DNA from: Shewanella marina JCM 15074
GTDB lineage: Bacteria > Pseudomonadota > Gammaproteobacteria > Enterobacterales > Shewanellaceae
Length of the DNA stretch: 64,000 nt
Direction: 5' to 3'
Assembly (NCBI RefSeq): GCF_000614975.1
Contig: NZ_BALM01000019.1
Span: 1 to 64,000, forward strand
Part shown: positions 9,833-19,273 of the stretch, piece after piece
Numbering within the stretch: position 1 is the first letter of the stretch
How the letters are laid out: the number at the start of each line of letters is the position of its first letter
The notes under the pieces: generated by a model
What the model was told of the DNA's origin: nothing
The model's input: only the letters and a program-made list of their open reading frames with translations
The model's database searches: none
Position numbers and translations under genes: made by a program

Positions 9833-11506
9833 TTATTTTAATTTAGCAAAGTAGGCTAATATTTCCTGTTTGTTTTCTTTTACCTTCTCCAGCATATCCA
9901 TAATCGGTTGGATTAACTTACGACCCGCTTTTCTATTGCGTTTTGCCATATGCCAAGAGCTAATGGCTACCACTCCGAAAAAGAGACTAAAGGCACTGAG
10001 TGCAACAGTAAATTGATTAGTTTGATAGGCAAAGTAGCCTGCGCCTACAGCGGCCAAAAATACCCATAATTTAGCCATAGCGCTGATTTCACCGTAACTA
10101 AGGACAGATTCTGGCATGTTCCATCTGCCTTTACTGATGTTGTAATAGTATTCACCATAGCTGATTTTGGCTTCGCCTTGACGTAAGCGAGAGTAACCAA
10201 TTAATAGGTAATCACCTACATCAGTATGACTTAATAATGACTTCGGCAACCATTGTTCAAAGATATCTCCTTCTTCGTCTTCAACGGTGATTTTGCCTGA
10301 TAAGTTTGAATCTCTAACCCGATGAGATTCAGTTCGCTCGGTACTATCAACCACACGACCATAACGATTGGTGTACTCCGTGCGGTAGGTGGTGCTATGT
10401 ATCACGTCGTTGACTGTTGTGGTGAACTTACGATCGGTGACTTGCACCATATAGCACCAGCAAGATCCATCAAATTTTTCATTTACACTGAGTAAATGCT
10501 GATATTCAAAACTGCCTTTGTCGCTTAGATAAAATTCATTCATTTTATCTAAGCGCATTTCGGCAATGGTTTTTCTTGGTATCGGTGCAATGGCTTCAAT
10601 GCTGAGTGCGGTATTGCCATCACAGTTGATGATATCGGTTTGGTTTGCATCGGTAATTGCAAAGATACGTTGATTAGTACCACAAAGTGGGCAGAAGTTG
10701 ATATCAGCATGAACGCGATGATCGCATTGGTGACACATGACATCATCAGCTAAGCTTGGGCGTTTTAATTTGTGGTAACCCAATTGATATTGACTAACAT
10801 TGAGCACAGTTTCTAACACTGTTTTAATTTTGCTTTTTAATATGACGGCTTTTTGGAAACTGTTTTTTTCAAATAAATAGAAAGGCAAAGCGGTCATAAA
10901 AGCGATTAATACGGCCAATGCAAAAAGTCCATCGGTCGACATTGAGGTATTGAAGGCTAAAATAATCGCGACAATAGCGCCAAATATAGCGCCACCAGAG
11001 AGATGATTAATAAAGCTGGGCTTATCAACATTATAGGTGCGAGACAAGGTATAGGTTTGCCCATCATCTTGATGTAATACCACGCCTGGTGCGAGATGAT
11101 TATTAGTGACAATATCGCGATCACTTTTATTTTCAAAGGGATAGGTAAGGGTAACGTTAGTTGGCTCTAACGTTGTTAAGACATCACCAACTTTAATATT
11201 ATCAAATGTCTTATTTTCAGCTTCAAAGTTTATTTGTTTGGTTTGACCTTGTGGGTTTTCTAGTGTGACCCACCAATAGGAATAGCTAATTTTATTATTA
11301 CCATTACGACTACCACGTTTATAGTGGTAGGTACTTTTGACCTGTCCGGTAAAAAGCGTCGGATTAGGTTTTGATTGGGCTAATTCATCTAGTAAATGCG
11401 GGTGGAGCTCGCTGAGTTGTGTTATATGGCGGTTACCGTTTAATTCTTCTCCACACTGACAACAAAATTTATCTTTTATGTAAAGCGTATTACCACAGTG
11501 ATGCAT
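9833..11506 (-). CDS. Zinc-ribbon membrane protein, paralogue A
   Basis: A 557-residue protein of a family I do not recognise. In order: an N-terminal half-ribbon (MHHCG ... FCCQCG, residues 1-20) in which the first Cys of the usual CxxC is replaced by the start Met; a soluble beta-rich part; two hydrophobic segments near 165-215; a complete CHQC...CPLC ribbon near 255-278; a conserved domain (about 320-460) with WCYMVQVTDR and VGDYLLIGYSR; and two more hydrophobic segments near 475-525. A TAA sits directly before the ATG, so the start is fixed. It is about half identical by eye to the gene upstream (11720-13423). A membrane-tethered regulatory or envelope role is possible; none can be assigned. 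Confidence 0.75.
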   Translation of the reverse strand: MHHCGNTLYIKDKFCCQCGEELNGNRHITQLSELHPHLLDELAQSKPNPTLFTGQVKSTYHYKRGSRNGNNKISYSYWWVTLENPQGQTKQINFEAENKTFDNIKVGDVLTTLEPTNVTLTYPFENKSDRDIVTNNHLAPGVVLHQDDGQTYTLSRTYNVDKPSFINHLSGGAIFGAIVAIILAFNTSMSTDGLFALAVLIAFMTALPFYLFEKNSFQKAVILKSKIKTVLETVLNVSQYQLGYHKLKRPSLADDVMCHQCDHRVHADINFCPLCGTNQRIFAITDANQTDIINCDGNTALSIEAIAPIPRKTIAEMRLDKMNEFYLSDKGSFEYQHLLSVNEKFDGSCWCYMVQVTDRKFTTTVNDVIHSTTYRTEYTNRYGRVVDSTERTESHRVRDSNLSGKITVEDEEGDIFEQWLPKSLLSHTDVGDYLLIGYSRLRQGEAKISYGEYYYNISKGRWNMPESVLSYGEISAMAKLWVFLAAVGAGYFAYQTNQFTVALSAFSLFFGVVAISSWHMAKRNRKAGRKLIQPIMDMLEKVKENKQEILAYFAKLK

Positions 11507-11690
11507 TTATCATTCCCGAATTATTTTTTTAAGCGCAGTAGCTATATGATTGCCACAAGCTATTGAACTAGAAAGAAAAATCAGAAATAAAATTGTGATA
11601 CAGATCAATGCGTTTGTTTCATGTTTTGATTGATTGGGTTGATAATGTTGCGTTGTTTGCTCATTGGTTTGACATAAATATAATTAATAA

Positions 11691-11708
11691 GCGCCAGCAT
11701 GCTGGCGC
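11691..11708 (-). terminator. Perfect palindrome after the upstream zinc-ribbon paralogue
   Basis: GCGCCAGCATGCTGGCGC, a perfect 18-base palindrome 11 bases beyond the stop at 11720. It is a strong hairpin but has only a weak T-rich tail on the minus strand. Confidence 0.55.
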
Positions 11709-11719
11709 AAATGAAGGGA

Positions 11720-13423
11720 TTATTTAAGCTTAGCGAGATAAGTCAGTAGTTCCTGTTTGTTATCTCTAACGCGATAAAGGGTATCCATAATGGGTTTGAT
11801 AAATAGGTGTCCAGCCTTGCTATTGGCGCTATCTGCTAGATGCGATTTAATGCCGAGTAAGGCAATGAAGGTGGCAAAGATACCTGCTGCAACAGCATAT
11901 TGTTGGGTATAGTAAGCTAAGGCCGCACAAGCTGCAGCGACTAAGCCGACAATACACTTAACGATGAAACTGGTTTCGCCATAATTGAGTATTGATTGTG
12001 GCATTTCCCAGCGACCTTTAGTGATATTGTAATAATATTCGCCATAGGTCAGTCTGCTATATTTTTTATTGCCAATGCGTGAATAACCAATGAGTAAGTA
12101 ATCACCCACATCGGTTTGTTTTAGCAGTGTTTCAGGTAACCATTGTTCGAAGATTTCGCCTAACTCGTCTTCAACGGTGATTTTGCCTGACAGCTTTGAA
12201 TCTCGAACGCGATAACTAACCGTTTCATATTTGCTATCAACAACACTGCCATTGCGGTTGGTATAATCGGTACGATAGGTTTCAGTATGGGTGACATCAC
12301 TGACTTGGGTGTTGAAATCGCGATCTGTTACTTGCACCATATAGCACCAAACAGACCCTTTAAATTGATCATTTTTAATTAAGGTGCGCTTAAAGGTAAA
12401 TTCTTGCTCTTCGCTGACATAAAATTCTTTCATTTTTGCCAAACGCATTTCACGAATTGTTTTTTTAGGCTGTTGTTGCGGCATCACGATCGGTTCAATG
12501 GCGATTGCTGTATTGCCGTCACAAGCGATTTGGGTCTGTTCAACTCGCTCATCATTGCTTGCGACTACTTCAGGTAGGGCGACAATATGAGTGCTGGTGC
12601 CACAGTGCTGACAGAAATCCACATCGGCGTGGATGCGCTGTTCGCAGTGGTGACAGAAAATATCGTCATTTAATGCTGGGCGTTCGAATTTATGGTAACC
12701 CAGTTGATATTTACTGATATTAAGAATTTTAGCGATAACAGCTTCGATTCGTTGTTTGCGGATGATTGCTGCCTGATGATTACTTCGGCTGTAATTATAC
12801 CAAGGGATCATACACATACAGCTACACATTATGCCAAGAACAATAATAGTGTCTTCAGTAAGGTTGCTATTCATTTGAATCAACCCTGCGGCTAAAAACG
12901 CTAAAATGAATCCAATAATAATCATCCCGATTAGGCTGGGTTTGCTGCTATCAAAGTGATTAGTTAGTGTCGATGTTTGTTTATCATCTTTATGTAAAAT
13001 AACGCCACTACCCATCAGGTTATTAGTGACACGCTCTTTAGCTGCTGAGTCAATTTTAAAAGATAAATTAACGGGCATGGCTTCAAAAATAGTGATCACA
13101 TCACCGACTTTCATGTTATTGAAGGCTGAGTTTTCAGCGTTAATACTGATCTGTTTGATTTCACCTAAAGCATTTTCTAAGGTAATCCACCAATAAGCGT
13201 AAGTCACAGAGTTATTACCATTTTTGTTATGGCGTTTATAGTAGTAACTGTTTTTAAGACGCCCTGTAAACAGTTTTGGATCTACACATGATTCTGGTAA
13301 TTCAGCAAATAAATCTGGCTCAAGGTCGATAATTTGCTTGATCTGGACGCAGTCATTTAACTCATCGCCACATTGAGTACAGAACTTATCTTGTACGTAA
13401 ACTTCATTGCCACAGTGATGCAT
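11720..13423 (-). CDS. Zinc-ribbon membrane protein, paralogue B
   Basis: A 567-residue paralogue of the gene at 9833-11506 with the same layout: N-terminal MHHCG ... FCTQCG half-ribbon, paired hydrophobic segments near 165-215, a full CHHC...CQHC ribbon near 260-285, the WCYMVQVTDR and VGDYLLIGYSR blocks, and a second hydrophobic pair near 490-530. An AAGGAAAA ribosome binding site precedes the ATG. The two genes are separated by 213 bases and each has its own hairpin, so they are probably separate transcripts. The least conserved part is the linker after the second ribbon, where this copy carries extra residues. Function unknown. Confidence 0.75.
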   Translation of the reverse strand: MHHCGNEVYVQDKFCTQCGDELNDCVQIKQIIDLEPDLFAELPESCVDPKLFTGRLKNSYYYKRHNKNGNNSVTYAYWWITLENALGEIKQISINAENSAFNNMKVGDVITIFEAMPVNLSFKIDSAAKERVTNNLMGSGVILHKDDKQTSTLTNHFDSSKPSLIGMIIIGFILAFLAAGLIQMNSNLTEDTIIVLGIMCSCMCMIPWYNYSRSNHQAAIIRKQRIEAVIAKILNISKYQLGYHKFERPALNDDIFCHHCEQRIHADVDFCQHCGTSTHIVALPEVVASNDERVEQTQIACDGNTAIAIEPIVMPQQQPKKTIREMRLAKMKEFYVSEEQEFTFKRTLIKNDQFKGSVWCYMVQVTDRDFNTQVSDVTHTETYRTDYTNRNGSVVDSKYETVSYRVRDSKLSGKITVEDELGEIFEQWLPETLLKQTDVGDYLLIGYSRIGNKKYSRLTYGEYYYNITKGRWEMPQSILNYGETSFIVKCIVGLVAAACAALAYYTQQYAVAAGIFATFIALLGIKSHLADSANSKAGHLFIKPIMDTLYRVRDNKQELLTYLAKLK

Positions 13424-13565
13424 TTATTTTCCTTAAAAGCATTTTATTTTTCTGCGGCGAAGCCTATATGAAATCTCTATTTTAATAATAAAGAGGACAC
13501 TAATTTTGTGATGTTCAGCAATAAAGTTTTATTAAGAATAGGGTTGTTTTACAAGTAGATAGCAA

Positions 13566-13591
13566 AAGGCCTTGAATTGTATCAAGGCCTT
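13566..13591 (-). terminator. Terminator of the alsS-budA operon
   Basis: Perfect 10-base stem AAGGCCTTGA / TCAAGGCCTT, 26 bases beyond the budA stop, followed on the minus strand by TTTTGC. Confidence 0.75.
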
Positions 13592-13616
13592 GAGTTGAAG
13601 CGTTCAAATAGTAGGA

Positions 13617-14323
13617 TTAGCTTTCAGTGACATGAATGGCTGCTTTTAAGTCATCAGGGTGCAAATCAGCTTGGTCGAACTCATGTGACGCCGGCATTCT
13701 AAGGTGAAAATCTTTAAATACTTCTAGCTCAAATTTACCTTGGCTTAAAATAAAGTCACTCACATGACCCCCGTGCTTACGATCATCACTTAAAAAGTGA
13801 AAGTGATAGCCCGGCACGTTAATTCCGGTCATATAATCAGGCAGCTTAAAACCGATCATTACCCCTGAAATATGCTCCATTTCACGAATGGCTGATGCTT
13901 GACCACTTCAACCATTGGTGGGTAAGGACGCTGCTGCGCTGGCACTGTACGGGTCTTAACATATGAAAACTCACCAGTTAATCGAATCGCATTAATGGCA
14001 TTATTGGCCGCATATTGTTGATCCAGCATGGCTTCAAATGCTTTACGGTTTAGGTCGGTGAGCTCTTCTTTTACGATGGTCGGTTCAAATTTAACGACAG
14101 AGGCAAAAGGGGTGGTGATGCTATGGTCAACTAAGTGTACTTCCCCTTTACTGGTAAGCTGATATACCTCATCGCCAATCACGACCATTTCACCATCAAG
14201 ATCATTAAAGGTGCCAATACCAAAATCACCATGTTCAAGTAATTGACCAATGGTAAAGTCACCTTGATATAGCCCAGCAATTAAGGCACTCATCATTGAA
14301 GTTTGGTAAAAAGTTTTATTCAT
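13617..14323 (-). pseudogene. budA: Alpha-acetolactate decarboxylase, frameshifted
   Basis: It would convert acetolactate to acetoin. The N-terminal part (14323 to about 13890) reads MNKTFYQTSMMSALIAGLYQG to VEVVKHQP. The frame then shifts, and the rest (from 13880) reads MEHISGVMIGFKLP, with the zinc ligands in NVPGYHFHFLSDDRKHGGHVSDF (described by its core HFHFLSDDRKHGGH). Adding one base near 13886-13889 gives KHQPIREMEHISG and a continuous 235-residue protein of normal length. It lies 11 bases after alsS in the same operon. As given the gene is broken; the single-base deletion may be a sequencing error. Confidence 0.88.
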
Positions 14324-14334
14324 AGTGGTAGACC

Positions 14335-15999
14335 TTAATCTTGTTTACATGGATGCATTTGATCGAGCAGACGGCAGTTGTCGCTGTAATCAATATTGAC
14401 GCCAACTAATACTGGGCCTTGAAGTTGCATCGCTTGTTTCATTACAGGCACGATATCGTCGCTGCAATTAATGGTAAGGCCGTGAGCGCCAAAGCTTTGA
14501 GCGTATTGGGCGATATCTGGGCCAATAAACTGCACCGCGCTTCCGCGACCATATTTTTTCATTTGTTGGATTTTAACCATGTCATAGCTTTGGTCATTCC
14601 AAACAAAGTGAACGATATTTGATTGATGGCGTACCGCAGTCGCTAATTCCATTGATGAAAATAAGAAGCCACCATCACCAGACATAGAAATCACTTTTTC
14701 ATTCGGTGTCAGTAGTGACGCTGCAATTGCCCAAGGTAATGCAACGCCAAGAGTTTGTTGGCCATTACTGAATAACAAGCGGCGTGGTTCAAAGCTGTGG
14801 AAATAACGCGCCATCCAGATATAGATAGAGCCAACATCACAACAGACGGTCATGTCATCACTAACAAAATTACGGAGCTCGTGAATAAAGCGCAGTGGAT
14901 GTACGCCGTGAGCTGACACCTTATTTGCGCCTAAATCCATAATCGATTGCAGATCGTTGCGTAACAATTGAATACGGTCATTTTTGACTAATGACTCACG
15001 TTGATTTAATTGCACTGCAATGGCATTAATGGATTCAGCCAAGTCACCAATGACTTCACATGACGGGTTATAACTAAACTCTAAGTCTGCTTGTTGGTAA
15101 CCCACATGAATAATTTCGCATTTAGCCTCTTTGTTCCACAGAATAGGATCATATTCAATTGGGTTATAGCCAATTGAAACCACTAAATCAGCTTGCGCTA
15201 GTGCGATATCGCCCGGTTGGTTTTTAAATAAACCGATACGACCTAAGAAGCATTGATATAAGTCATGTGAAATGACCCCTGCTGCAGCAAAAGTATTAAC
15301 GACAGGGATGGGCGTGCGAGTGAGCAGGGCACGAATGGCAGCGGTAACAATCGGCTGGCTTGAATCCATACCCAATAGGAATACTGGATTTTTAGCCGCA
15401 TTAATCTTATCAGCAGCTTGTGCTACAGCTTGTTTATTAGCACCACCAAACAGTAATTCATTTGGCTTTTGAACCGCCTGAGAAGCTATTTGATTAAGTA
15501 ACACATCTTGCGGCAAGCTAACAAAACTTGCGCCTTGAGTTGGTTGCTCAGCAATACGGAAAGCTTTATGCACTACATCGGAAATAGAGCCTGTATCCAT
15601 GACTTCAGCAGAGAACTTAGTCACTGGGTTAAACAGTGAACGGGTATCCATTGATTGATGGGTATTATGAGAATACATAGATAAAGGCACTGCGCCGGCA
15701 AGAGCAACCACTGGATCGCCTTCACTGTTAGCTGTCGCTACACCCGTGATTAAGTTAGATGCGCCCGGGCCTGATGTTGCCAAACAAACACCAGCTTTAC
15801 CGGTCAAACGACCTGTAGCCGCTGCCATAAAAGCAGCATTTTGTTCGTGATGACAGATAATAATTTCAGGACCACCATCGCAAACGGCATCAAATACCGA
15901 GTCGATTTTTGCACCTGGAATACCAAAAATATGCGGAACTTCGTGTGCGTTAAGTGTTTCAACGACGAGTTCGGCGCCTGAAATGGTTTTATTGGACAT
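14335..15999 (-). CDS. alsS: Catabolic acetolactate synthase AlsS/BudB
   Basis: A 554-residue thiamine-diphosphate enzyme that joins two pyruvates into 2-acetolactate. The catalytic Glu is E52 (HHEQNAAFMA), and the ThDP/Mg motif is MSGDGGFLF ... WNDQSYDM near residues 440-470. Pairing with an acetolactate decarboxylase gene 11 bases downstream, and absence of a small regulatory subunit, point to the acetoin/butanediol pathway, not branched-chain amino acid synthesis. No butanediol dehydrogenase or LysR activator is adjacent. The start at 15999 is followed directly by conserved family sequence. Confidence 0.93.
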   Translation of the reverse strand: MSNKTISGAELVVETLNAHEVPHIFGIPGAKIDSVFDAVCDGGPEIIICHHEQNAAFMAAATGRLTGKAGVCLATSGPGASNLITGVATANSEGDPVVALAGAVPLSMYSHNTHQSMDTRSLFNPVTKFSAEVMDTGSISDVVHKAFRIAEQPTQGASFVSLPQDVLLNQIASQAVQKPNELLFGGANKQAVAQAADKINAAKNPVFLLGMDSSQPIVTAAIRALLTRTPIPVVNTFAAAGVISHDLYQCFLGRIGLFKNQPGDIALAQADLVVSIGYNPIEYDPILWNKEAKCEIIHVGYQQADLEFSYNPSCEVIGDLAESINAIAVQLNQRESLVKNDRIQLLRNDLQSIMDLGANKVSAHGVHPLRFIHELRNFVSDDMTVCCDVGSIYIWMARYFHSFEPRRLLFSNGQQTLGVALPWAIAASLLTPNEKVISMSGDGGFLFSSMELATAVRHQSNIVHFVWNDQSYDMVKIQQMKKYGRGSAVQFIGPDIAQYAQSFGAHGLTINCSDDIVPVMKQAMQLQGPVLVGVNIDYSDNCRLLDQMHPCKQD

Positions 16000-16529
16000 G
16001 CTAGCCTCATTACATAATGCATATTTTCTGTATGAACCGTTAAAGAACGGAGGGGGGAACAGAAAATGGATGCAGCGAGTATAAAGCGGGAATGATTCAA
16101 TTTTTTAAAGGTAAATGTTTATTAATTCAGATCAATATTCAAAATTAATTTAGCTATTTTTTACTGCAAAAAGAGGGGGTTATTTTTGCAAAAAAAGAGA
16201 GGTTGATCACAAATGAGCTGGAGTTAATTAATCTTTTATTTTTCAATGTATTAGTTGTTTAGATAATGGGTTCTAGAAATATAAATGAGTATTTGTAATG
16301 CTTTCTATAGTAAATGTTTTTTGTAACTATTTGATTTTTATTTGAATTTTATTGGTTTAGATATTGCAAATATAATTGCGTTGTAAAAATGGATGAATCT
16401 TCTATGAATTAAATTTCATTAAAATTTGTTGTAGTGGTGGTAGTCATAAAAATTGATGATTGAGATTAGCCAACGATCTTATTAAGATCGCTGAAATTTT
16501 TATCATATTGATTTTACAGTTAAATAATT
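16000..16529. other. AT-rich intergenic region upstream of alsS
   Basis: A 530-base divergent spacer, strongly AT-rich. It contains a perfect inverted repeat CGATCTT-ATT-AAGATCG at 16474-16490 followed by a short T-run, about 40 bases before the lipoprotein gene; this could be an operator or a terminator of an unseen small RNA. I see no ORF worth calling. Confidence 0.35.
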
Positions 16530-16973
16530 ATGTCTCAAGTGTTCAAAACAAGTTTGATTACAGGCCTTATATTAATACTATCTGCGTGTACTACGATGCA
16601 TGTGAAGCCTGCTCATATAAGTACTAATAAAGGTACAAGTCAGCGTATTTGTATTCAAAGTAATGATCGTGTTTATGCTGGATTTCTGCCTGCGTTACGT
16701 AAAGTGATTGAGAGCGAAGGCTATCAAACCATTATGTATGATGATCAATATGAGCTTAGCTCAAGCTTTTGTGATGTCAGCATGACTTATACTGCGAGAA
16801 GAAGTTGGGATGTGATGCCATTTCTTGCGAGTGTGCAACTTGAGGTGTTTGATTTAAATGGAAACAGCATAGGAAATGCAAATTATCGTGTCAGTAATGG
16901 TTTGAATATGACTAAGTTCCAAAGTGAAGAGACTAAGTTAATGCCATTAATTGAACAATTGTTTGTACAATAA
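16530..16973 (+). CDS. Small lipoprotein (Sbal_3080-like)
   Basis: A 147-residue protein with a lipoprotein signal peptide: hydrophobic ITGLILILSAC with lipobox LSAC, lipidated Cys at residue 20. The mature part is a compact mixed alpha/beta domain with a Cys pair (C42 and C71 by eye) and a conserved-looking YTARRSWDVMPFLASVQLEVFD stretch (core SWDVMPFLASVQLEV). It resembles the Sbal_3080 lipoprotein family of Shewanella as I remember it. Envelope location is clear; function unknown. A repeat-like hairpin terminator follows. Confidence 0.7.
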   Translation: MSQVFKTSLITGLILILSACTTMHVKPAHISTNKGTSQRICIQSNDRVYAGFLPALRKVIESEGYQTIMYDDQYELSSSFCDVSMTYTARRSWDVMPFLASVQLEVFDLNGNSIGNANYRVSNGLNMTKFQSEETKLMPLIEQLFVQ

Positions 16974-16980
16974 TTTATCT

Positions 16981-17030
16981 ATACCCAAACAACCTGAAAA
17001 TAGTAATTTCAAATAGTTTGGGTATTTTTA
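16981..17030 (+). terminator. Terminator made from a TATACCCAA-family repeat
   Basis: Arms ATACCCAAACAACCTGAAA and TTTCAAATAGTTTGGGTAT form an imperfect 19-base stem followed by TTTTTATC, just after the lipoprotein stop. The arm sequence matches the terminal repeats of the element in the DUF985 gene, so a short copy of that family seems to serve as terminator. Confidence 0.65.
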
Positions 17031-17070
17031 TCATGTTGTTTCATCTAACAAATAAGTTCATATAAATAAA

Positions 17071-18054
17071 TTGCATTCATTTGGTTCCATTGGTAGCCTT
17101 GCCGCAAAATTCGTCAAATGTAACAAGATGTATATGCTAAAGGCTCTGACTATCCCGCAACTTGCAAAATTAACCTATCCAGATGAGTTAAAACAAAATT
17201 ATCATCGTTCAGTGAGCTTATGCCGCGCTAAATTTATGCTCCGTAGTTGGTTGCATCGTAATAGCATTAATCAAATTCAGCAGTCTTTATCGAATGAGTT
17301 ATTGAGTGGTTTAATCAAACTGAATCCTTATTTCTTTGAAAAGCCGATGCGCCCTTATGTGAAAGCAAAGGGGAAAGTCGCTGAACGGGCAACGTTATTA
17401 GTTAATCATTATCGATTTGTTGATCAAAGGGTGACTCAAGCGATAGCGAGTCAGATTTATCATAACCAGCAAGATATCGAGTTATTGAGCTTTGAGCTAA
17501 AAGAGCAGCCTTTCAAAATAGCTTTAGGCTTTGATATCCGCTATCAAAAAGAGGGCGCATTAACACTTAAATTGTTAGATGCTGATAATACTAATTTCTA
17601 TACCATCACCTTTATTGTGAATGATGATGGTCAACAGCGCTCGATTATTATTGGTGGTTTGCAAGGCCCTGATAGCTCTGATGATAATAACGTTAAAATC
17701 AAAATCCTGACCCGTGGTCTACATGGTTTACGTCCGAAAGACTTGATGATTAAGTTAGTGAGAATGCTGGCGCAGACTTGGCAAGTCGAACAGATTTTAG
17801 CGATTAAAAATTCATCTCATATTTATCAAGCGAAACGTCATACTCGTAGCCGTATTAAAGCCAATTATGATAGCCATTGGCAAACGCTCAATGCACGTGA
17901 CTTTAACCCGCATTTTGTTGAACTGGATGTGGCTGATGCGCGTAAACCGCTTGAAGAGGTGAGTCAGTCTAAACGCACCATGTATCGCCGCCGTTATGAA
18001 TGGCTTGAGATGATGCAAACGGTAATTGATCAACAATTACCCCTGCAAAAGTGA
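17071..18054 (+). CDS. VirK/YbjX (DUF535) family protein
   Basis: Up to 327 residues. The body matches the DUF535/VirK family: an N-terminal basic region with RAKFMLRSWLH, a central beta-rich segment, GGLQGPDSSDDNN, the ARGLHGLRPKDLMI-like block (here TRGLHGLRPKDLMIKL), and a C-terminal YRRRYEWLEMM motif. VirK-type proteins are linked to envelope or virulence-plasmid phenotypes in enterics, but their biochemistry is unknown. The open frame begins at a TTG (17071); the ATG at 17128 is a more likely start, giving 308 residues, though it also lacks a strong ribosome binding site. Confidence 0.8.
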   Translation: MHSFGSIGSLAAKFVKCNKMYMLKALTIPQLAKLTYPDELKQNYHRSVSLCRAKFMLRSWLHRNSINQIQQSLSNELLSGLIKLNPYFFEKPMRPYVKAKGKVAERATLLVNHYRFVDQRVTQAIASQIYHNQQDIELLSFELKEQPFKIALGFDIRYQKEGALTLKLLDADNTNFYTITFIVNDDGQQRSIIIGGLQGPDSSDDNNVKIKILTRGLHGLRPKDLMIKLVRMLAQTWQVEQILAIKNSSHIYQAKRHTRSRIKANYDSHWQTLNARDFNPHFVELDVADARKPLEEVSQSKRTMYRRRYEWLEMMQTVIDQQLPLQK

Positions 18055-18097
18055 TAATCATAGATATCGGCCGTTATATGCCTACATCTTATGTACA

Positions 18098-19273
18098 CTA
18101 CCCCTGCAAGAATTGAATATGCTGTTGCCACTGTTTTACCGCGGGCAGTAACCTTGTTTCGGTGATGGTGGCGAGAGTCTCTAGTGCTAATTGCGGTTGC
18201 TTATCTTCAAAGTAACTTAGCCCCAACAAATAGCGCCAATATTGATTAGTAGGCTCAGCTTTAATTTGTTGTTGCAATAATTGCTGGGCATTACGCCACT
18301 GTTCAAGGCTGAAGGCTAATTGACTGGCTAATGCGAGCGATTGCTTAGTTTGAGCTGGATATTGTTGTATTAAAGCGAGTGCCTGTTGGCGCTGTTGTGA
18401 CATTAAATAGGCTTGAGTCAGTAACGGTAAAAAGGCTGGGTGTTGCTGTAGTTCACTTTGATGCTGCTGCAAAATAGTTGCGGCACGCTGTGGTGCTTGT
18501 TGTAACAGCAATAGTTTAGCCAATAGCGGTATACTGCGAGTAGGTAATAGCTTGGCTTTATAAGCACTACTGAGCACATTAAGCGCTTGTTGTTCATGGC
18601 CTGTTTGATACCAGTTTTGGCCTAAACGTTCCCAATATTGGCTTTGTTTCGGATAGCTGCCGACCATCAGTTGCAGAAGCTGGCGTTCATCTTTAACTTG
18701 TTGCTGTTGTTGATAAAGTGCCAATAGAAACTGTTGTCTAGACTCTGTGACATTATGGCGCAATGCTTGTTGCATGGCTTCAATAGCTGATTGTGGTTGC
18801 GCCAATTTATAGTGGCTATAGCTTATTAACGCATGGATTGCTGCGTTGGTTTCTGCCGTTATTGTCAGCGCGTTGGCAGGTAACGGTTCAGTTTGTTGTA
18901 ACCATAATTGGGCTTGGTTAATACAGTTCTGATATTGGCCTAATTGGTAGTAAAGCTGGCTAGCGAGTTTATGTAACTCTACCTGCTGCACTTGGGTGAG
19001 TGGTAAGGTTAATAACAGCTGTGTTTGTTCTGCTGCACAGCTGTTTTTCTTGAGGCTAATACAGGCTTGTAAGTGCAGATATGTCACCATTTTTTGTATC
19101 TCTTTATCCGCAAATGTTTGCTGCTGTTGTAAGCGTACAATCTCAGGCAGTGTTTGCGCTGCATCCTGTTGTAATTGCTTTTGTAATTGCTGCATGCGCT
19201 GATAAATATCGGCATAGCTAGGCCAACTTAATAGGCATAGCATTGTGATCAAGAGACTATTTTTCCAATTCAT
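18098..19273 (-). CDS. TPR protein of the TonB2 operon
   Basis: A 391-residue periplasmic protein with a signal peptide (MNWKNSLLITMLCLLSWPSYA) and tandem TPR-like helical repeats through its length, very rich in Gln and Leu. I use the ATG at 19273, not the in-frame TTG two codons earlier. It overlaps the end of tonB by 17 bases and is the last gene of a tightly packed six-gene operon. TPR proteins occupy this place in many Vibrio and Shewanella TonB2 operons and are thought to support the Ton complex in the periplasm. The exact role is unproven. Confidence 0.82.
   Translation of the reverse strand: MNWKNSLLITMLCLLSWPSYADIYQRMQQLQKQLQQDAAQTLPEIVRLQQQQTFADKEIQKMVTYLHLQACISLKKNSCAAEQTQLLLTLPLTQVQQVELHKLASQLYYQLGQYQNCINQAQLWLQQTEPLPANALTITAETNAAIHALISYSHYKLAQPQSAIEAMQQALRHNVTESRQQFLLALYQQQQQVKDERQLLQLMVGSYPKQSQYWERLGQNWYQTGHEQQALNVLSSAYKAKLLPTRSIPLLAKLLLLQQAPQRAATILQQHQSELQQHPAFLPLLTQAYLMSQQRQQALALIQQYPAQTKQSLALASQLAFSLEQWRNAQQLLQQQIKAEPTNQYWRYLLGLSYFEDKQPQLALETLATITETRLLPAVKQWQQHIQFLQG

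Noticed and set aside
11691..11708. Regulator operator at the GCGCCAGCATGCTGGCGC palindrome
   Set aside because: Its place right after a stop codon and a related hairpin after the paralogue favour a transcript-end structure.
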